A DNA stretch of 56,884 nucleotides. Source: Anaerolineales bacterium HSG24 (GTDB taxonomy: Bacteria; Chloroflexota; Anaerolineae; 4572-78; J111). Positions 44,776 to 53,636 of this stretch are shown here, piece after piece (the first letter of the stretch is position 1; each line of letters starts with the position of its first letter). The DNA lies in assembly GCA_030377895.1 (NCBI GenBank), contig JAUCGB010000014.1, forward strand, positions 1 through 56,884. Direction: 5' to 3'. The notes below the pieces were generated by a model. It worked only from the letters and a program-made list of their open reading frames with translations, did not search any database and was not told the origin of the DNA. Position numbers and translations under genes: made by a program.

Positions 44776-46947
44776 ATGAGCGACAATGACACGAAACCTC
44801 AAGATACGATTTTAGTGGTTGATGATATCTCAACCAACTTAACCCTACTCTTTAATCGGTTTACGCAGGCTGGTTTTAAGGTGTTAGTATCTCAAGATGG
44901 AGAAACTGCTCTGCGTCAAGCGGCTTACGCGCAACCGGACATTATTTTGCTTGATGTGATGATGCCCGGTTTAGATGGGTTTGAAACCTGTCGTCGCTTA
45001 AAAAAGAGTAAGGAGACCCACACAATCCCGGTTATATTTATGACCGCCTTGGCTGATATTGACAGCAAAATGACCGGTTTTGAGGCCGGTGGGATCGATT
45101 ATGTAGCTAAACCGATTGATTTTCAGGAGATTCTGGCTCGGGTTAAGATTCATCTCATGATCCGGAATCTGCAAAAAAGCCTGGAGGCCCAAAATCTACA
45201 GTTAGAGCAGGAGATTAACGAGCGGAAACAGGTTGAGGCCGCGTTACGTCAAAGTGAGGAGCGATATGCCTTAGCTGTTCGTGGGGCAAACGACGGATTA
45301 TGGGATTGGGATTTGCGAAACGACTTCATCTATTTTTCACCACGCTGGAAAGGCATGTTAGGCTACTCAGAGACAGAATTACTCCCCAGTGTCACCGAAT
45401 GGTTTGAGCGAATACACCCTAATGACTTGGAGCAACTCCATCAACAAATTGAGTTACATTTAGCTAATAAAACAACTGATATTCGGTGTGAATATCGGAT
45501 ACTTCATAAAAATGAGAATTATTATTGGATGCTTTGCCGAGGCGTGGCGGTTCGAGATGCAGAGAATAAGGCCTATCGGGTTGCTGGCTCTCAAACCGAT
45601 ATTAGTGGACAAAAATCGGCAGAGGAAAAACTGCGCCATGATGCCTTGCATGACACCTTAACGGGTCTCCCCAATCGGGCCATGTTTATGCACCATCTTG
45701 AGAATGTGGTTCAACAGGCCAAAGATAACTCGAACTATCTGTTTGCCATGTTTTTTCTTGATTTAGACAACTTTAAGCTGATTAATGATACTTTCGGGCA
45801 TCCAGTGGGTGACAAACTGTTGGTGGTGGTTTCGCACAGGTTACAGGAGTGTATCCGCCCTAATGATATGGTAGCCCGTCTGGGTGGGGATGAATTTGTA
45901 ATTTTGTTAGATAATATTCATGATATTAATGATGTAGTCGGTGTCTCTTCTCGAATTCAAAAACGGTTAGCTGACCCAATAAAGTTGAATAATCGTCAAA
46001 TGTTTGTGACCGTTAGCATTGGAATCGCCACCAATCAAAAACCATATCAACAGGCCGAAGATGTGTTGCGTGATGCCGACACAGCCATGTATCAAGCCAA
46101 AATGGCCGGACGAGGTCAACACATGATGTTTGATTCCAACCAACATTTGAATCTTGCCAACCGAATTCGCCTCGAAAGCCAGTTGAGGCAAGCTATAATT
46201 AATGAGGAGTTTGTCGTTTTTTATCAACCAATTATAAGCTTAAAATCACAGGAGGTTGCCCGAGTTGAGGCCTTGATTCGCTGGCAACACCCAGCGCATG
46301 GTCTGCTAACTCCCGATACATTTTTGGATATTGCCGAAGAGATAGGGTTGATTGCTAATCTTGATCAATGGGTATTACAAGATGCTTGTTTACATACGAT
46401 ATATTGGCATGTACAGGGACATCAACAACTTCAAATAGCGGTGAATATATCGATGGCTTTACTACAACAACCCCATTTACCGCATACAATTAGCGATATT
46501 TTAGATCGAAACAAGTTGCCCGCGAGTGTATTAAATTTAGAAATTAGCGAAAATACATTATTAAAGGATATAGATACTAATTTAAATGGCTTGTGCGAGG
46601 CGGGGGTTCATATATCAATAGATGATTTTGGAGCGGGGTACTCATCCTTGGTTCATCTAAAAAAATTACCACTGAGTGATCTAAAAATCGATCAATCTTT
46701 TGTGCAAAATATTGGCGAGAACAATCAAGATGAGGCAATTATTATCTCGGTGATTGATTTGGCCCATCGGTTGAAGCTAACAGTAACAGCGGAGGGGGTC
46801 GAAAATGAGGCTCAACTCTCATTTTTGAGGAAACATGATTGCGACTATGTTCAAGGATATTTAATAGGTCAGCCTATGTCTACAGAGGAGATGACGGCTT
46901 ATCTTGCCAAGCCACCTATCGTTATACGGTTGGAAAATAGATGTTAA
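44776..46947 (+). CDS. response regulator with PAS, GGDEF and EAL domains (c-di-GMP metabolism)
   Basis: 723 residues. REC domain about 10-130 with phospho-acceptor Asp60 (LLDVMMPGLDG); coiled linker; PAS/PAC about 165-285 (GLWDWDLRNDFIYFSPRWK); GGDEF about 290-455 with intact GGDEF at 370-374 and an inhibitory-site RPND five residues before it; EAL about 470-715 with EAL at 498-500 and the DDFGAGYSSL, KIDQSFV and AEGVEN motifs. Both cyclase and phosphodiesterase sites look complete, so the net activity is unclear. Its 3' end overlaps the histidine kinase on the other strand by 26 bases, and the two may form a signalling pair. Confidence 0.93.
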   Translation: MSDNDTKPQDTILVVDDISTNLTLLFNRFTQAGFKVLVSQDGETALRQAAYAQPDIILLDVMMPGLDGFETCRRLKKSKETHTIPVIFMTALADIDSKMTGFEAGGIDYVAKPIDFQEILARVKIHLMIRNLQKSLEAQNLQLEQEINERKQVEAALRQSEERYALAVRGANDGLWDWDLRNDFIYFSPRWKGMLGYSETELLPSVTEWFERIHPNDLEQLHQQIELHLANKTTDIRCEYRILHKNENYYWMLCRGVAVRDAENKAYRVAGSQTDISGQKSAEEKLRHDALHDTLTGLPNRAMFMHHLENVVQQAKDNSNYLFAMFFLDLDNFKLINDTFGHPVGDKLLVVVSHRLQECIRPNDMVARLGGDEFVILLDNIHDINDVVGVSSRIQKRLADPIKLNNRQMFVTVSIGIATNQKPYQQAEDVLRDADTAMYQAKMAGRGQHMMFDSNQHLNLANRIRLESQLRQAIINEEFVVFYQPIISLKSQEVARVEALIRWQHPAHGLLTPDTFLDIAEEIGLIANLDQWVLQDACLHTIYWHVQGHQQLQIAVNISMALLQQPHLPHTISDILDRNKLPASVLNLEISENTLLKDIDTNLNGLCEAGVHISIDDFGAGYSSLVHLKKLPLSDLKIDQSFVQNIGENNQDEAIIISVIDLAHRLKLTVTAEGVENEAQLSFLRKHDCDYVQGYLIGQPMSTEEMTAYLAKPPIVIRLENRC

Positions 46948-48109
46948 CCGTCGTCCCTTCGTTCCGTCGACTTTGAATATCAATTTCGCCACCATGCTGT
47001 TTAATAATTCCGTATACCTGAGCTAAACCTAAACCTGTTCCATCACCAATCTCTTTTGTGGTAAAAAATGGCTCAAAAAGACGCAGTTTGTCTTGAGGAT
47101 TGATCCCCATGCCCGTGTCAATAACAGAGAAAACGACCCAGTCACCAACTGACAAATTTGGATGGGGCGGTAATTCATCAAAAGATAGTGCCTGATGGTA
47201 TAATTTGACCAATAGTTGCCCGCCATGAGGCATGGCATCGTAGGCATTGCTATACAGGTTATCAAACACCTCTTCCATCTGTTTGGAGTCAGCTTTTAGG
47301 CGATATAGCCCCGGTTCAACAGTTAGCTCAATAGATACATTAGTGGGCGAGTTTGAGTACTGATTGGTGGTGTATTTGGTTAAAAGTACTTCAAAATCAA
47401 CCATATTTTGCTGACCGAGTGATTGACGACTAAAATCTAATATCTGAGCGGTCAATCGGGCGGCGCGATGGCTCTGACGGATAATATGACTGAGGTCATT
47501 TTTTGAGATAGCTGAAATGTCGGGGCGTACATTCAATAGTTCGGCAAAACCGATGATAGTGGTCAGAATATTATTAAAATAGTGGGATATTCCCGCCGCA
47601 AGTTGTCCCAAAGCGGCTAACCGTTCATTTTGTTGTTTAATGTGTTGGACCATTCGCTCTTCTGTTACGTCTCGAATAATAGCCACCGCGAAACTGTCCG
47701 AAAGTTTGCTCCTCTCTGTGGTTACGATGTCAATTCGCCGGAGTTGAAACTCAAGATAACGCCCTAGCCATTTATCCTGAGCCTCCATGCTGACCTGTTT
47801 TCCCTCGTTTAATTCGACCCATGCATGCTTCCAAAAGGTTGTAAAATAGCTTGAGTTGGATTCGATATCGGCATACAACAATTCAAGTAACGTCAGCCCC
47901 TTAATCTCCTCAACCTGCCCTAATCCCCAACGTTCTACCGTCCGGTTTGCTCGGAGAATTTTACCCTCTCGGTCTAAAAGGCAAATTAGCTGAGGAAGTG
48001 CATCAGCCGTGACTTCCCATTCTTGTTTAGCCCGCTCAATCTGCTCCACTACAACTGTATTTGAGAGGTGTTGTACTACTTTATTGTTTGAAGAATCTAT
48101 ATCTGCCAT
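46922..48109 (-). CDS. soluble PAS sensor histidine kinase
   Basis: 395 residues, no TM. PAS about 32-150 (ALPQLICLLDREGKILRANRTVERWGLG), then HisKA with LAALGQLAAGISHYFNNILTTIIGF (His176), then ATPase with NAYDAMPHGG, VIDTGMGI and GDGTGLGLAQVYGI. The SHYFNNILT helix is of the NtrB-like HisKA type. It converges on the REC-PAS-GGDEF-EAL gene and overlaps it tail to tail; that protein's REC domain is the nearest possible partner. The ribosome site is weak. Confidence 0.88.
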   Translation of the reverse strand: MADIDSSNNKVVQHLSNTVVVEQIERAKQEWEVTADALPQLICLLDREGKILRANRTVERWGLGQVEEIKGLTLLELLYADIESNSSYFTTFWKHAWVELNEGKQVSMEAQDKWLGRYLEFQLRRIDIVTTERSKLSDSFAVAIIRDVTEERMVQHIKQQNERLAALGQLAAGISHYFNNILTTIIGFAELLNVRPDISAISKNDLSHIIRQSHRAARLTAQILDFSRQSLGQQNMVDFEVLLTKYTTNQYSNSPTNVSIELTVEPGLYRLKADSKQMEEVFDNLYSNAYDAMPHGGQLLVKLYHQALSFDELPPHPNLSVGDWVVFSVIDTGMGINPQDKLRLFEPFFTTKEIGDGTGLGLAQVYGIIKQHGGEIDIQSRRNEGTTVNIYFPTV

Positions 48110-48171
48110 CAGATAACCAATGAATAGATTTTTTATGAGATTAAGATGTGGGTGATGGTGCTACACCCTCG

Positions 48172-48777
48172 TTACTCTTCTTGTACAATTGAAATTTGTT
48201 TGATTGCTGCTTCTACCAAACGGTTAGAAAACACAGCCAAGAATGATAGACCAAACAAAAACATCACAACTGGCGAAAGGATCGTAAGAAAAAGGATTAG
48301 AGCGGTCAAAAAACCCAATAGCAAAACGCCTAATGGTTGTATGGCTAAAATAAGGGCAGCATTTTTCAAGGCCAATACAAAACTTGGTTCCGTTAATCTC
48401 GGATATAGTGCTAAGGTAAGAAATTGTAATAATATCCAATAAATAGATATACCTATGATAAGAATTTCTAACCACAAAGCCCACATTGCCTCGATTTTAG
48501 CATAGTAAGAAATACTAATACCGAATAAAAATGTTACAACTAAATTGACTGCTCCCCATACAAGTGCTTGTTTCCAACTTTGTTTGATATGGGTAAAAAA
48601 ATACCCTATTTTAATTGCCCTGCCTTTTCCAATATCATATACTATGGCAAATAATCCGAAAAGTGTTAAGGGCAACAGAATGGCACTCAGTATACATATA
48701 ACATTAAAGAATATAAGGTGTAAAAGGTCTTCATAAATATCAACAGCTGATTGTTTTAAAACACTAATTAGTATCAT
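48172..48777 (-). CDS. multi-pass membrane protein, YesL/DUF624-like
   Basis: 201 residues with about five or six hydrophobic segments. The layout (LHLIFFNVICILSAILLPLTLFGLFAIVYDIGKG..., WKQALVWGAVNLVVTFLFGISISYY, LYPRLTE) resembles YesL/DUF624 proteins, often found near sugar transporters, but no transporter is near. Function unknown. The ATG lacks a strong ribosome site. Confidence 0.65.
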   Translation of the reverse strand: MILISVLKQSAVDIYEDLLHLIFFNVICILSAILLPLTLFGLFAIVYDIGKGRAIKIGYFFTHIKQSWKQALVWGAVNLVVTFLFGISISYYAKIEAMWALWLEILIIGISIYWILLQFLTLALYPRLTEPSFVLALKNAALILAIQPLGVLLLGFLTALILFLTILSPVVMFLFGLSFLAVFSNRLVEAAIKQISIVQEE

Positions 48778-49107
48778 AGAGATTTCTGGGTGGCGTAAAA
48801 GTTAGCATTCGTGTTGTTTCCAATATCTGATATACAGCCTTTCAGATAAAGATTTTCACTCGGATGGACAGACCCTAAAGGTTTTAAAAACCTTTAGGGT
48901 ATTGAACTGCAAAACATTATCTGAACATCTATAGCAACCATATTATACTAGCCTCTAATTTTTGTCAATTTATCATTCAGTTTTTGACTTCTTATTTACA
49001 TCCTTTTTTAACCATAGCAACGACGACGCGATTCGGACGATTCCAATTCGCCATTCTCCACACCCAAACTCGCCGAAACGCGTCTTTTCCATCTACTACG
49101 GCCCAAT
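48778..49107. other. gene-free stretch with one palindrome
   Basis: No gene is supported. Palindrome ACCCTAAAGGTTTT-A-AAAACCTTTAGGGT at 48872-48900 has a perfect 14-bp stem; a related AAGGTTTTGAAAACCTT core occurs at 55225-55250. Short plus-strand frames after 48960 lack starts and family features. Confidence 0.6.
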
Positions 49108-49136
49108 TTGCCAATTCGCCAAAACCTTGTTATACT
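49108..49136 (+). promoter_or_regulatory. consensus promoter upstream of the candidate RNA
   Basis: TTGCCA (49108-49113), exactly 17 bases, TATACT (49131-49136). Predicted start near 49142. No open frame of convincing quality begins downstream before the terminator at 49386. Confidence 0.65.
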
Positions 49137-49141
49137 CTAGC

Positions 49142-49422
49142 CACATTCAAAACTTACTTTACTATTGGATGGAGTCACTCCCCATTGAGAGGAGCAGACT
49201 CCAAACTCCACACTGGTGATAGACTCACCGTGAGGCGAGACCGATTATAACATTGTGTTTGTCGTTAGGCAGACAGTTCGGCTACCCTGTACGCCAATAA
49301 GCATGGCCTTATAAGCGCCATCCTAAACGGCAGGGCGGCTAAACAACTTGTCCAACTAAACCCATTGTTACAGGCTGGAATCTATACCTCCACGGTGTCA
49401 ATCACCGTGGAGGTTTTTTATT
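49142..49422 (+). ncRNA. candidate structured non-coding RNA, about 280 nt, family unknown
   Basis: Bounded by a near-consensus promoter and a strong intrinsic terminator. Predicted pairings by eye: hairpin TGGAGTC/GACTCCA (49170-49203) with inner CTCC/GGAG; GGTGA/TCACC (49215-49229); long-range TAACATTGTGTTT (49248-49260) with AAACCCATTGTTA (49358-49370), about 11 of 13 paired; inside it CGTTAGG (49263) with CCTAAACG (49322); ACAG/CTGT (49273-49290); ATAAG/CTTAT (49297-49312). I looked for RNase P, tmRNA, SRP and 6S signatures and found none. A riboswitch or leader for the small gene at 49552 is possible, but the terminator would have to be conditional. Confidence 0.55.
49386..49422 (+). terminator. 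intrinsic terminator of the candidate RNA
   Basis: ACCTCCACGGTG, loop TCAAT, CACCGTGGAGGT and a run of six T: a 12-bp GC-rich stem. It is one of the strongest terminators in the window and has no protein-coding gene directly upstream on its strand. Confidence 0.88.
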
Positions 49423-49428
49423 TAATCT

Positions 49429-49472
49429 GGAGTGCAAGGCTTGCCTGGCAGGCAAAGCGAGCTTTGCACTCC
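49429..49472. repeat. 44-bp imperfect palindrome
   Basis: GGAGTGCAAGGCTTGCC pairs with GGCAAAGCGAGCTTTGCACTCC through a GGAGTGCAA/TTGCACTCC stem. It follows the terminator by six bases and may be another dispersed repeat; no second copy was seen in this window. Confidence 0.6.
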
Positions 49473-49551
49473 TTATCAGGAACAAAAAAGGAGGCTAGAG
49501 GAGGGCGCAGGGAACGTTGTTGTAACTTTTCCTACATTCTTCCAAAACCTT

Positions 49552-49860
49552 ATGATCAACAAGGATCTTAAGAAACTAATCGCAGAGTGGACACACGAAC
49601 AAATTAAGGTAGAGATGGCGATTGGTCGCATAATTTGCCAAATCGAGTCACTTTGGCAAGAGGCCGCATCGCTCAAAAAAACGCAGGGCAAGCATGACAA
49701 GGCCCTGCGAGAGGCAAAACAAGAGAGGATTCACTTGCAGGCGGAAATAAATCGCCTGCTCAAGCACAATGATCTTAAACCGCTTGATCCCGATAAGCCA
49801 CCAAAACGGCGGCGACCTCGCAAAGACAGCGATTGGTGGGAGGATGCGGACGTGAATTAA
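49552..49860 (+). CDS. small coiled-coil hypothetical protein
   Basis: 102 residues from ATG 49552: MINKDLKKLIAEWTHEQIKVEM, a long charged helix likely to form a coiled coil (about 20-75), and a basic-then-acidic tail (KPPKRRRPRKDSDWWEDADVN). I recognise no family. There is no good ribosome site before this ATG, and the frame is open back to 49432 with no better start. The basic tail could bind nucleic acid. It lies between the candidate RNA and a cluster of repeats. Confidence 0.5.
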   Translation: MINKDLKKLIAEWTHEQIKVEMAIGRIICQIESLWQEAASLKKTQGKHDKALREAKQERIHLQAEINRLLKHNDLKPLDPDKPPKRRRPRKDSDWWEDADVN

Positions 49861-49909
49861 TTATGAATTGTCCCCCTACGGGGAGGCTTCGCGCTGAATG
49901 AAAAAGCGT

Positions 49910-49939
49910 CTCGTTCCCAATCTCCAGATTGGGAACGAG
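49910..49939. repeat. dispersed palindrome, family D (short copy)
   Basis: A 30-bp palindrome, CTCGTTCCCAATCT then CC then AGATTGGGAACGAG, with perfect arms. It is the left end of the long family D units at 22799 and 51845 and directly abuts the C core that follows. Confidence 0.85.
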
Positions 49940-50048
49940 GGCTATCAACTTAACGTGAGACAGATAATATCGTAACACAGTCTTTAGACTGTGCGGCACA
50001 AGCTGAAGCATGTGCTACATGTCTCGGCTTACGTTAAGTTGATAGCCC
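49939..50048 (-). mobile_element. free-standing core C element
   Basis: 110 bp with ends GGGCTATCAACTTAACG and CGTTAAGTTGATAGCCC (17-bp inverted ends) and an inner CACAGTC/GACTGTG palindrome. It is the inverted twin of the core inside the frame A element at 38135-38241, here without that frame. Non-coding. Confidence 0.75.
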
Positions 50049-50059
50049 CATGGCAACAC

Positions 50060-50295
50060 TAGGAATGGGTATTAATTAACTTGCGCGTTTGGCAATCGTA
50101 GGGGCTAGGCAAGGCGGTGTAGCGTTGGTTTGAAATCAGAACTCCAATCCGCCTTGCCTCGCCCTGAATCCATGGAATGACGGGCGAGGCAGGGGCGGAG
50201 CGGAGATGGTCGCACATTCCAAGTCTAGACCGCCCTGCCTAGCCCCTACCATAATCTCCGACGCAAATGCACATGTTAATTAATGCTCATTCCTA
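50060..50295. mobile_element. nested palindromic element: outer frame E with core B
   Basis: 236 bp. Ends TAGGAATGGGTATTAATTAAC (left) and GTTAATTAATGCTCATTCCTA (right) are imperfect inverted repeats. Inside lies core B (50098-50249), framed by GTAGGGGCTAGG/CCTAGCCCCTAC and inverted relative to the copy at 25200. So the same core occupies two unrelated outer frames. No transposase. The remaining bases to 50423 hold no gene; a TTTGTCGGGTA motif there recurs at about 52180. Confidence 0.75.
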
Positions 50296-50423
50296 AACCA
50301 GTTTGTCGGGTAGCAAACTCTCCTATTCTCTCCACTTGTTACGTTCAGAGTAATATGTTATCCGTGTTTTCTGTGTCAACATGTACCAAAAAATTGACTG
50401 TTCGATGAATCGACAAACTCTTG

Positions 50424-51794
50424 TTATATGTTAAACAGTTCCATATATTCATCAATATGAGAGATATTTTCAAAATTCCAAGTTGCTTCAATGGCCTGAT
50501 CTTGTTGAGCAGGATTTAGCACACCATTCGCATTGGCTCGGAACTTAGCCTCAATCTCTTCATCGGTCAGCGTGTTTTCTGGCGCGCCTTTGGCAAAATC
50601 GGTTTGGGCGGTATGTTTTTCGCCAGAGGTAGTGGTGATGGTTACTCTAGCCCGCTTAACCTTGGGGAACATGGCATCAATTTCAGGATCAGCCACTACC
50701 TTAATCTTGCCAAGCAAGTCCCATATTACCGAATCTTTCAACTTCTCATCGCTAAACGAACTAGGCAATACGTTACCATCTGCCAGAGCCGCGGCAATAA
50801 CGTAGGGCAAGCTATGATCGGCGGTCTCTCTGGTTTTTGGCTTATACTTACTAGGATCAGAAAGAATATCCGCGCCCCGAACCGTAGTCTCTACCAGCAC
50901 TTCCGCAATATCATCAGGTAACAAATTATGCTCTTGACGAATTTTCAAAGCCGCAGAAATCGGTTGATGGGTCAGGGCTTCGGTAGGAAAGGCTTTGTAG
51001 CTACAACGAGTAATCAGAAAATCTTCACCTAACCCCTTGAGCAACTCTTCTGGATGCCAAGTAACATTGTTCAACACTTCAACTAGGCCCTCTTTACCTT
51101 CAATTACTTCAACTGGCCCAGAGTAACCCTCGCGAGCCATCAACACCGCAAAGAGACCAGCCTGTGAGGCCAAAGGGTCTGCCGTGTTTTTCATATTTGT
51201 AAGATGACCAGCCACCACCCCACCCAGAGTGAAGTGACTACTACCGCTGATTCCTACTGCCGCAACAAGTTGGTCAATATCCAGATCATACATTCGTCCA
51301 GCGACCAACGGACTGACAAACTGTGTCAGGGTAGCATGGTGCCAACCAACCTCACGGACACCCGGCTCGGCAGCGTGACACCAACGCATTTCCAATTCAT
51401 AAGCAATCATAATCGCTATCAATGCCGCCCGACCATCTTTGCCATTGGCTTCAGCCGCGCCCAGAGCTACCCCAATAATATCGGAGGGATGACTAGGGTC
51501 TTGTTCCCAGTAAATGTCGTTATAATCTAGGGCCCGGATCAGCAAGCAATTCATCAACGCCGCGTTGGGGGCATTTGTTTTATGACCTGTTCCAATAACG
51601 GTCGCTTCGGGTGTGCCGCCCAACTTTTCAGTAAAGCGATACATGGCCTGCATGTCTTCGTTATTCACAGCCGCCAAGGCACAGCCCATACTATCAAGCA
51701 AAAATCGCTTGGCTTCATGAATAGCTTCCGACGGAATGTCGGCATATTGAAGATTGGCCGCAAATTTGGCCATTTTTCTACTAATTGATGACAT
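50424..51794 (-). CDS. MmgE/PrpD family protein (2-methylcitrate dehydratase-like)
   Basis: 456 residues of the MmgE/PrpD fold, which includes 2-methylcitrate dehydratase and cis-aconitate decarboxylase. Seen: the N-terminal helical domain with AKRFLLDSMGCALAAV, the RALDYNDIYWEQDPSHPSDII active-site segment, and GISGSSHFTLGGV...MKNTADPLASQAG. The C-terminal domain is complete. Substrate is not decided by motifs: no PrpC, PrpB or AcnD is in the window, but an aconitase-family gene lies upstream on the same strand, which may point to a tricarboxylate substrate. AGGAG precedes ATG 51794. Confidence 0.88.
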   Translation of the reverse strand: MSSISRKMAKFAANLQYADIPSEAIHEAKRFLLDSMGCALAAVNNEDMQAMYRFTEKLGGTPEATVIGTGHKTNAPNAALMNCLLIRALDYNDIYWEQDPSHPSDIIGVALGAAEANGKDGRAALIAIMIAYELEMRWCHAAEPGVREVGWHHATLTQFVSPLVAGRMYDLDIDQLVAAVGISGSSHFTLGGVVAGHLTNMKNTADPLASQAGLFAVLMAREGYSGPVEVIEGKEGLVEVLNNVTWHPEELLKGLGEDFLITRCSYKAFPTEALTHQPISAALKIRQEHNLLPDDIAEVLVETTVRGADILSDPSKYKPKTRETADHSLPYVIAAALADGNVLPSSFSDEKLKDSVIWDLLGKIKVVADPEIDAMFPKVKRARVTITTTSGEKHTAQTDFAKGAPENTLTDEEIEAKFRANANGVLNPAQQDQAIEATWNFENISHIDEYMELFNI

Positions 51795-51844
51795 TGTTTA
51801 TCTCCTGTATAGATAATAGTTATCAGTGAATAGTGAATAGTTAT

Positions 51845-51970
51845 CCCTTGTTCCCAAACTGGGTTTGGGAACACAATTGCTCAAGCAAACTCTGTTTGCG
51901 ACTTGCAATATGCCAGAACCAGAGTTTTTATGGCATATACATTCCCAATCTGGAGATTGGGAGCGAGGGG
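51845..51970 (-). repeat. dispersed palindromic repeat, family D (long copy 2)
   Basis: Inverted copy of the unit at 22799-22926: it starts with the TTCCCAAACTGGGTTTGGGAA palindrome, has the shared GCAAACTCTGTTTGCGACTT middle and ends with TTCCCAATCTGGAGATTGGGA. It fills the leader of the MmgE/PrpD gene. Confidence 0.8.
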
Positions 51971-51983
51971 TGAACGGTTACGT

Positions 51984-52238
51984 TAGGAATCGGGATTAAT
52001 TAACGTGTGCATGTCTCAGTACCCGACAGAAAAGTTAGCAAAAACTAATTAGCACAGAGTTTCACAGAGGAACACGGAGATTCACAGAGAAAAAGCGATT
52101 TATTTTTTCCTCTGTGCCCCTCTGTGCATCTCTGTGAAACTCTGTGTTCCTGTTTTAGCCTTCCCTAAGCCACTTTGTCGGGTATAGATTGTGCATGTTG
52201 ATGTCGAAACGCGCAAGTTATTAAAATCCCGTTTCTTA
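51984..52238. mobile_element. nested element: outer frame E with core F
   Basis: Ends TAGGAATCGGGATTAATTAACG and CGCAAGTTATTAAAATCCCGTTTCTTA belong to the frame E set. The core (about 52018-52188) starts ACCCGACA and ends TGTCGGGT and contains long arms of CACAGAG/CTCTGTG units (AGCACAGAGTTTCACAGAG and its mirror) around an A-rich centre. Non-coding. The sequence between it and the LeuC-like stop is only 13 bases. Confidence 0.65.
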
Positions 52239-52251
52239 CTACCGATTTTGC

Positions 52252-53505
52252 CTACAAATCCTTGGGATGCGTAATCATCCCACTTATAGCTGAGGCGGCG
52301 ACAACTTCTGGACTAGCCAGATAGATTTCACTTTCGCGGGTGCCCATCCGCCCTTGAAAATTGCGATTGGCGGTACTGATGGAAACCTCACCCTCCGCCG
52401 GAACACCCATATGATTGCCCATGCACGGCCCGCAACCAGGGCTTTCTATCACCGCTCCAGCCTCGATAAAGGTCTGAATGTAACCAGCCTTTAACGCTTC
52501 CAAATATACCTCAGAAGAGGCCGGAATGACAATCATCCGCGTACTCGACGCAACCCGACGACCCTTTAGCACCGCGGCGGCGGCCGCCAAGTCTTCAAGT
52601 CGGCCATTTGTACAACTCCCCAGAAATACCTGATCGACATACATTCCGGCAAACTCTGAAACAGGGCGCACGTTATCCACTCGATGAGGAGCAGCGATCA
52701 TCGGTTCTATCGTACCAGCATCATACTCAACCACGCGAGTATATCTAGCATCCAAATCAGGATATACGGGTTCATAAGGGCGTTTGGCGCGATCTTTCAG
52801 GTAGTCAAAAACAACCTGATTTGGAGGGATGTAGCTATTCTTAGCCCCCATTTCAGTCATCATATTAGACAACACAGCCCGCGAACTCAGACTGAAGGAC
52901 TCGATAGCCTCCCCATGCCACTCAACCGACATACTCAAGCCACCGTCGTTGCCCAAATCGCCAATAATATGCAGGGCCAGATCCTTGGCTGTAACACCCG
53001 CGTTGAGCCGACCATTGACGACAAGCTTTAGACTTTCCGGCACTCGTAGCCACAATTTTCCCAAAGCCCAGATACTAGCCATTTCACTACGTCCAATTCC
53101 GGCTCCAAAAGCCCCCATTGCTCCGGCATGCGGCGTGTGAGAATCTGAACCTAGCACTACTTCGCCGGGCAACGATAGCCCTTCCTCAACCAGCACTTGG
53201 TGACAAATACCGCGTCCAACATCAAAAAAGTTTTTAATGCCCTGTTCGTTAACAAATTGACGAATAATGCGGTGATTTTCAGCATGTTTGGTACTCGGAG
53301 CCGGAGTGGCGTGATCTATTACAATGGCATGCATATCTGGATTGAAGACCTTTTCACCCCCCATCTTTTGGAAAATTCCATAGATGGGAGCGGTGTTGTC
53401 GTGGGACAAAGCCGTATCTGGGGTGACTTCAACAATCTGGCCGGGTTGAGTTTCGTCCAGCCCAGCCTTTTTAGCTAAAATTTTTTCTACAAATGTTTGG
53501 GACAT
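52252..53505 (-). CDS. aconitase-superfamily large subunit (3-isopropylmalate dehydratase LeuC / homoaconitase type)
   Basis: 417 residues of the LeuC/HacA branch of iron-sulfur hydro-lyases. The 4Fe-4S ligands are in SCTNGR and [34 protein letters not shown] and [14 protein letters not shown] are conserved substrate/cluster loops. The length matches single-domain large subunits, which need a separate small subunit (LeuD type); none is in the window. 3-isopropylmalate, homocitrate or another 2-hydroxy acid could be the substrate. A strong AGGAGGT site precedes ATG 53505. Confidence 0.88.
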   Translation of the reverse strand: MSQTFVEKILAKKAGLDETQPGQIVEVTPDTALSHDNTAPIYGIFQKMGGEKVFNPDMHAIVIDHATPAPSTKHAENHRIIRQFVNEQGIKNFFDVGRGICHQVLVEEGLSLPGEVVLGSDSHTPHAGAMGAFGAGIGRSEMASIWALGKLWLRVPESLKLVVNGRLNAGVTAKDLALHIIGDLGNDGGLSMSVEWHGEAIESFSLSSRAVLSNMMTEMGAKNSYIPPNQVVFDYLKDRAKRPYEPVYPDLDARYTRVVEYDAGTIEPMIAAPHRVDNVRPVSEFAGMYVDQVFLGSCTNGRLEDLAAAAAVLKGRRVASSTRMIVIPASSEVYLEALKAGYIQTFIEAGAVIESPGCGPCMGNHMGVPAEGEVSISTANRNFQGRMGTRESEIYLASPEVVAASAISGMITHPKDL

Positions 53506-53571
53506 GTTTACCTCCTAAGATTGGTAGTGCTAACCTATTGACTGATGGTAAAAATTCAGTAAAGCCGTCCT

Positions 53572-53603
53572 AGAAACCCGATTTTTTGAGAAATCGGGTT
53601 TCT
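53572..53603 (+). terminator. hairpin between aroF-type and leuC-type genes
   Basis: AGAAACCCGATTT, loop TTTGAG, AAATCGGGTTTCT: a 13-bp perfect stem with T residues on the plus strand. The neighbouring genes are on the minus strand, where no U-run follows, so it may be a dispersed palindrome (a very similar AAACCCGATTT palindrome is common in cyanobacteria) rather than a working terminator. Confidence 0.55.
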
Positions 53604-53636
53604 TTTTGGCAAATTCGCTGACATAGCGGCCAAGTA

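Noticed and set aside
48146..48442. 98-residue plus-strand frame opposite the YesL-like gene
   Set aside because: Lies antisense to a membrane protein with clear TM periodicity; no start signal; Lys/Asn/Arg-rich translation without family features.
49142..49422. Assignment of the candidate RNA to RNase P, tmRNA, SRP RNA or 6S RNA
   Set aside because: No GAGGAAAGTCC block, no tmRNA tag frame or tRNA-like ends, and no GGAAG...AGCA SRP loop. 6S has no strict sequence signature, so it cannot be excluded fully, but its long open rod fold is not evident.
49910..50295. Insertion sequence
   Set aside because: The elements are 110-270 bp, non-coding, and no transposase gene was found anywhere in the window; they are reported as MITE-like.
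52684..53031. Plus-strand frames opposite the LeuC-like gene
   Set aside because: Shadow frames of a strongly conserved enzyme gene.
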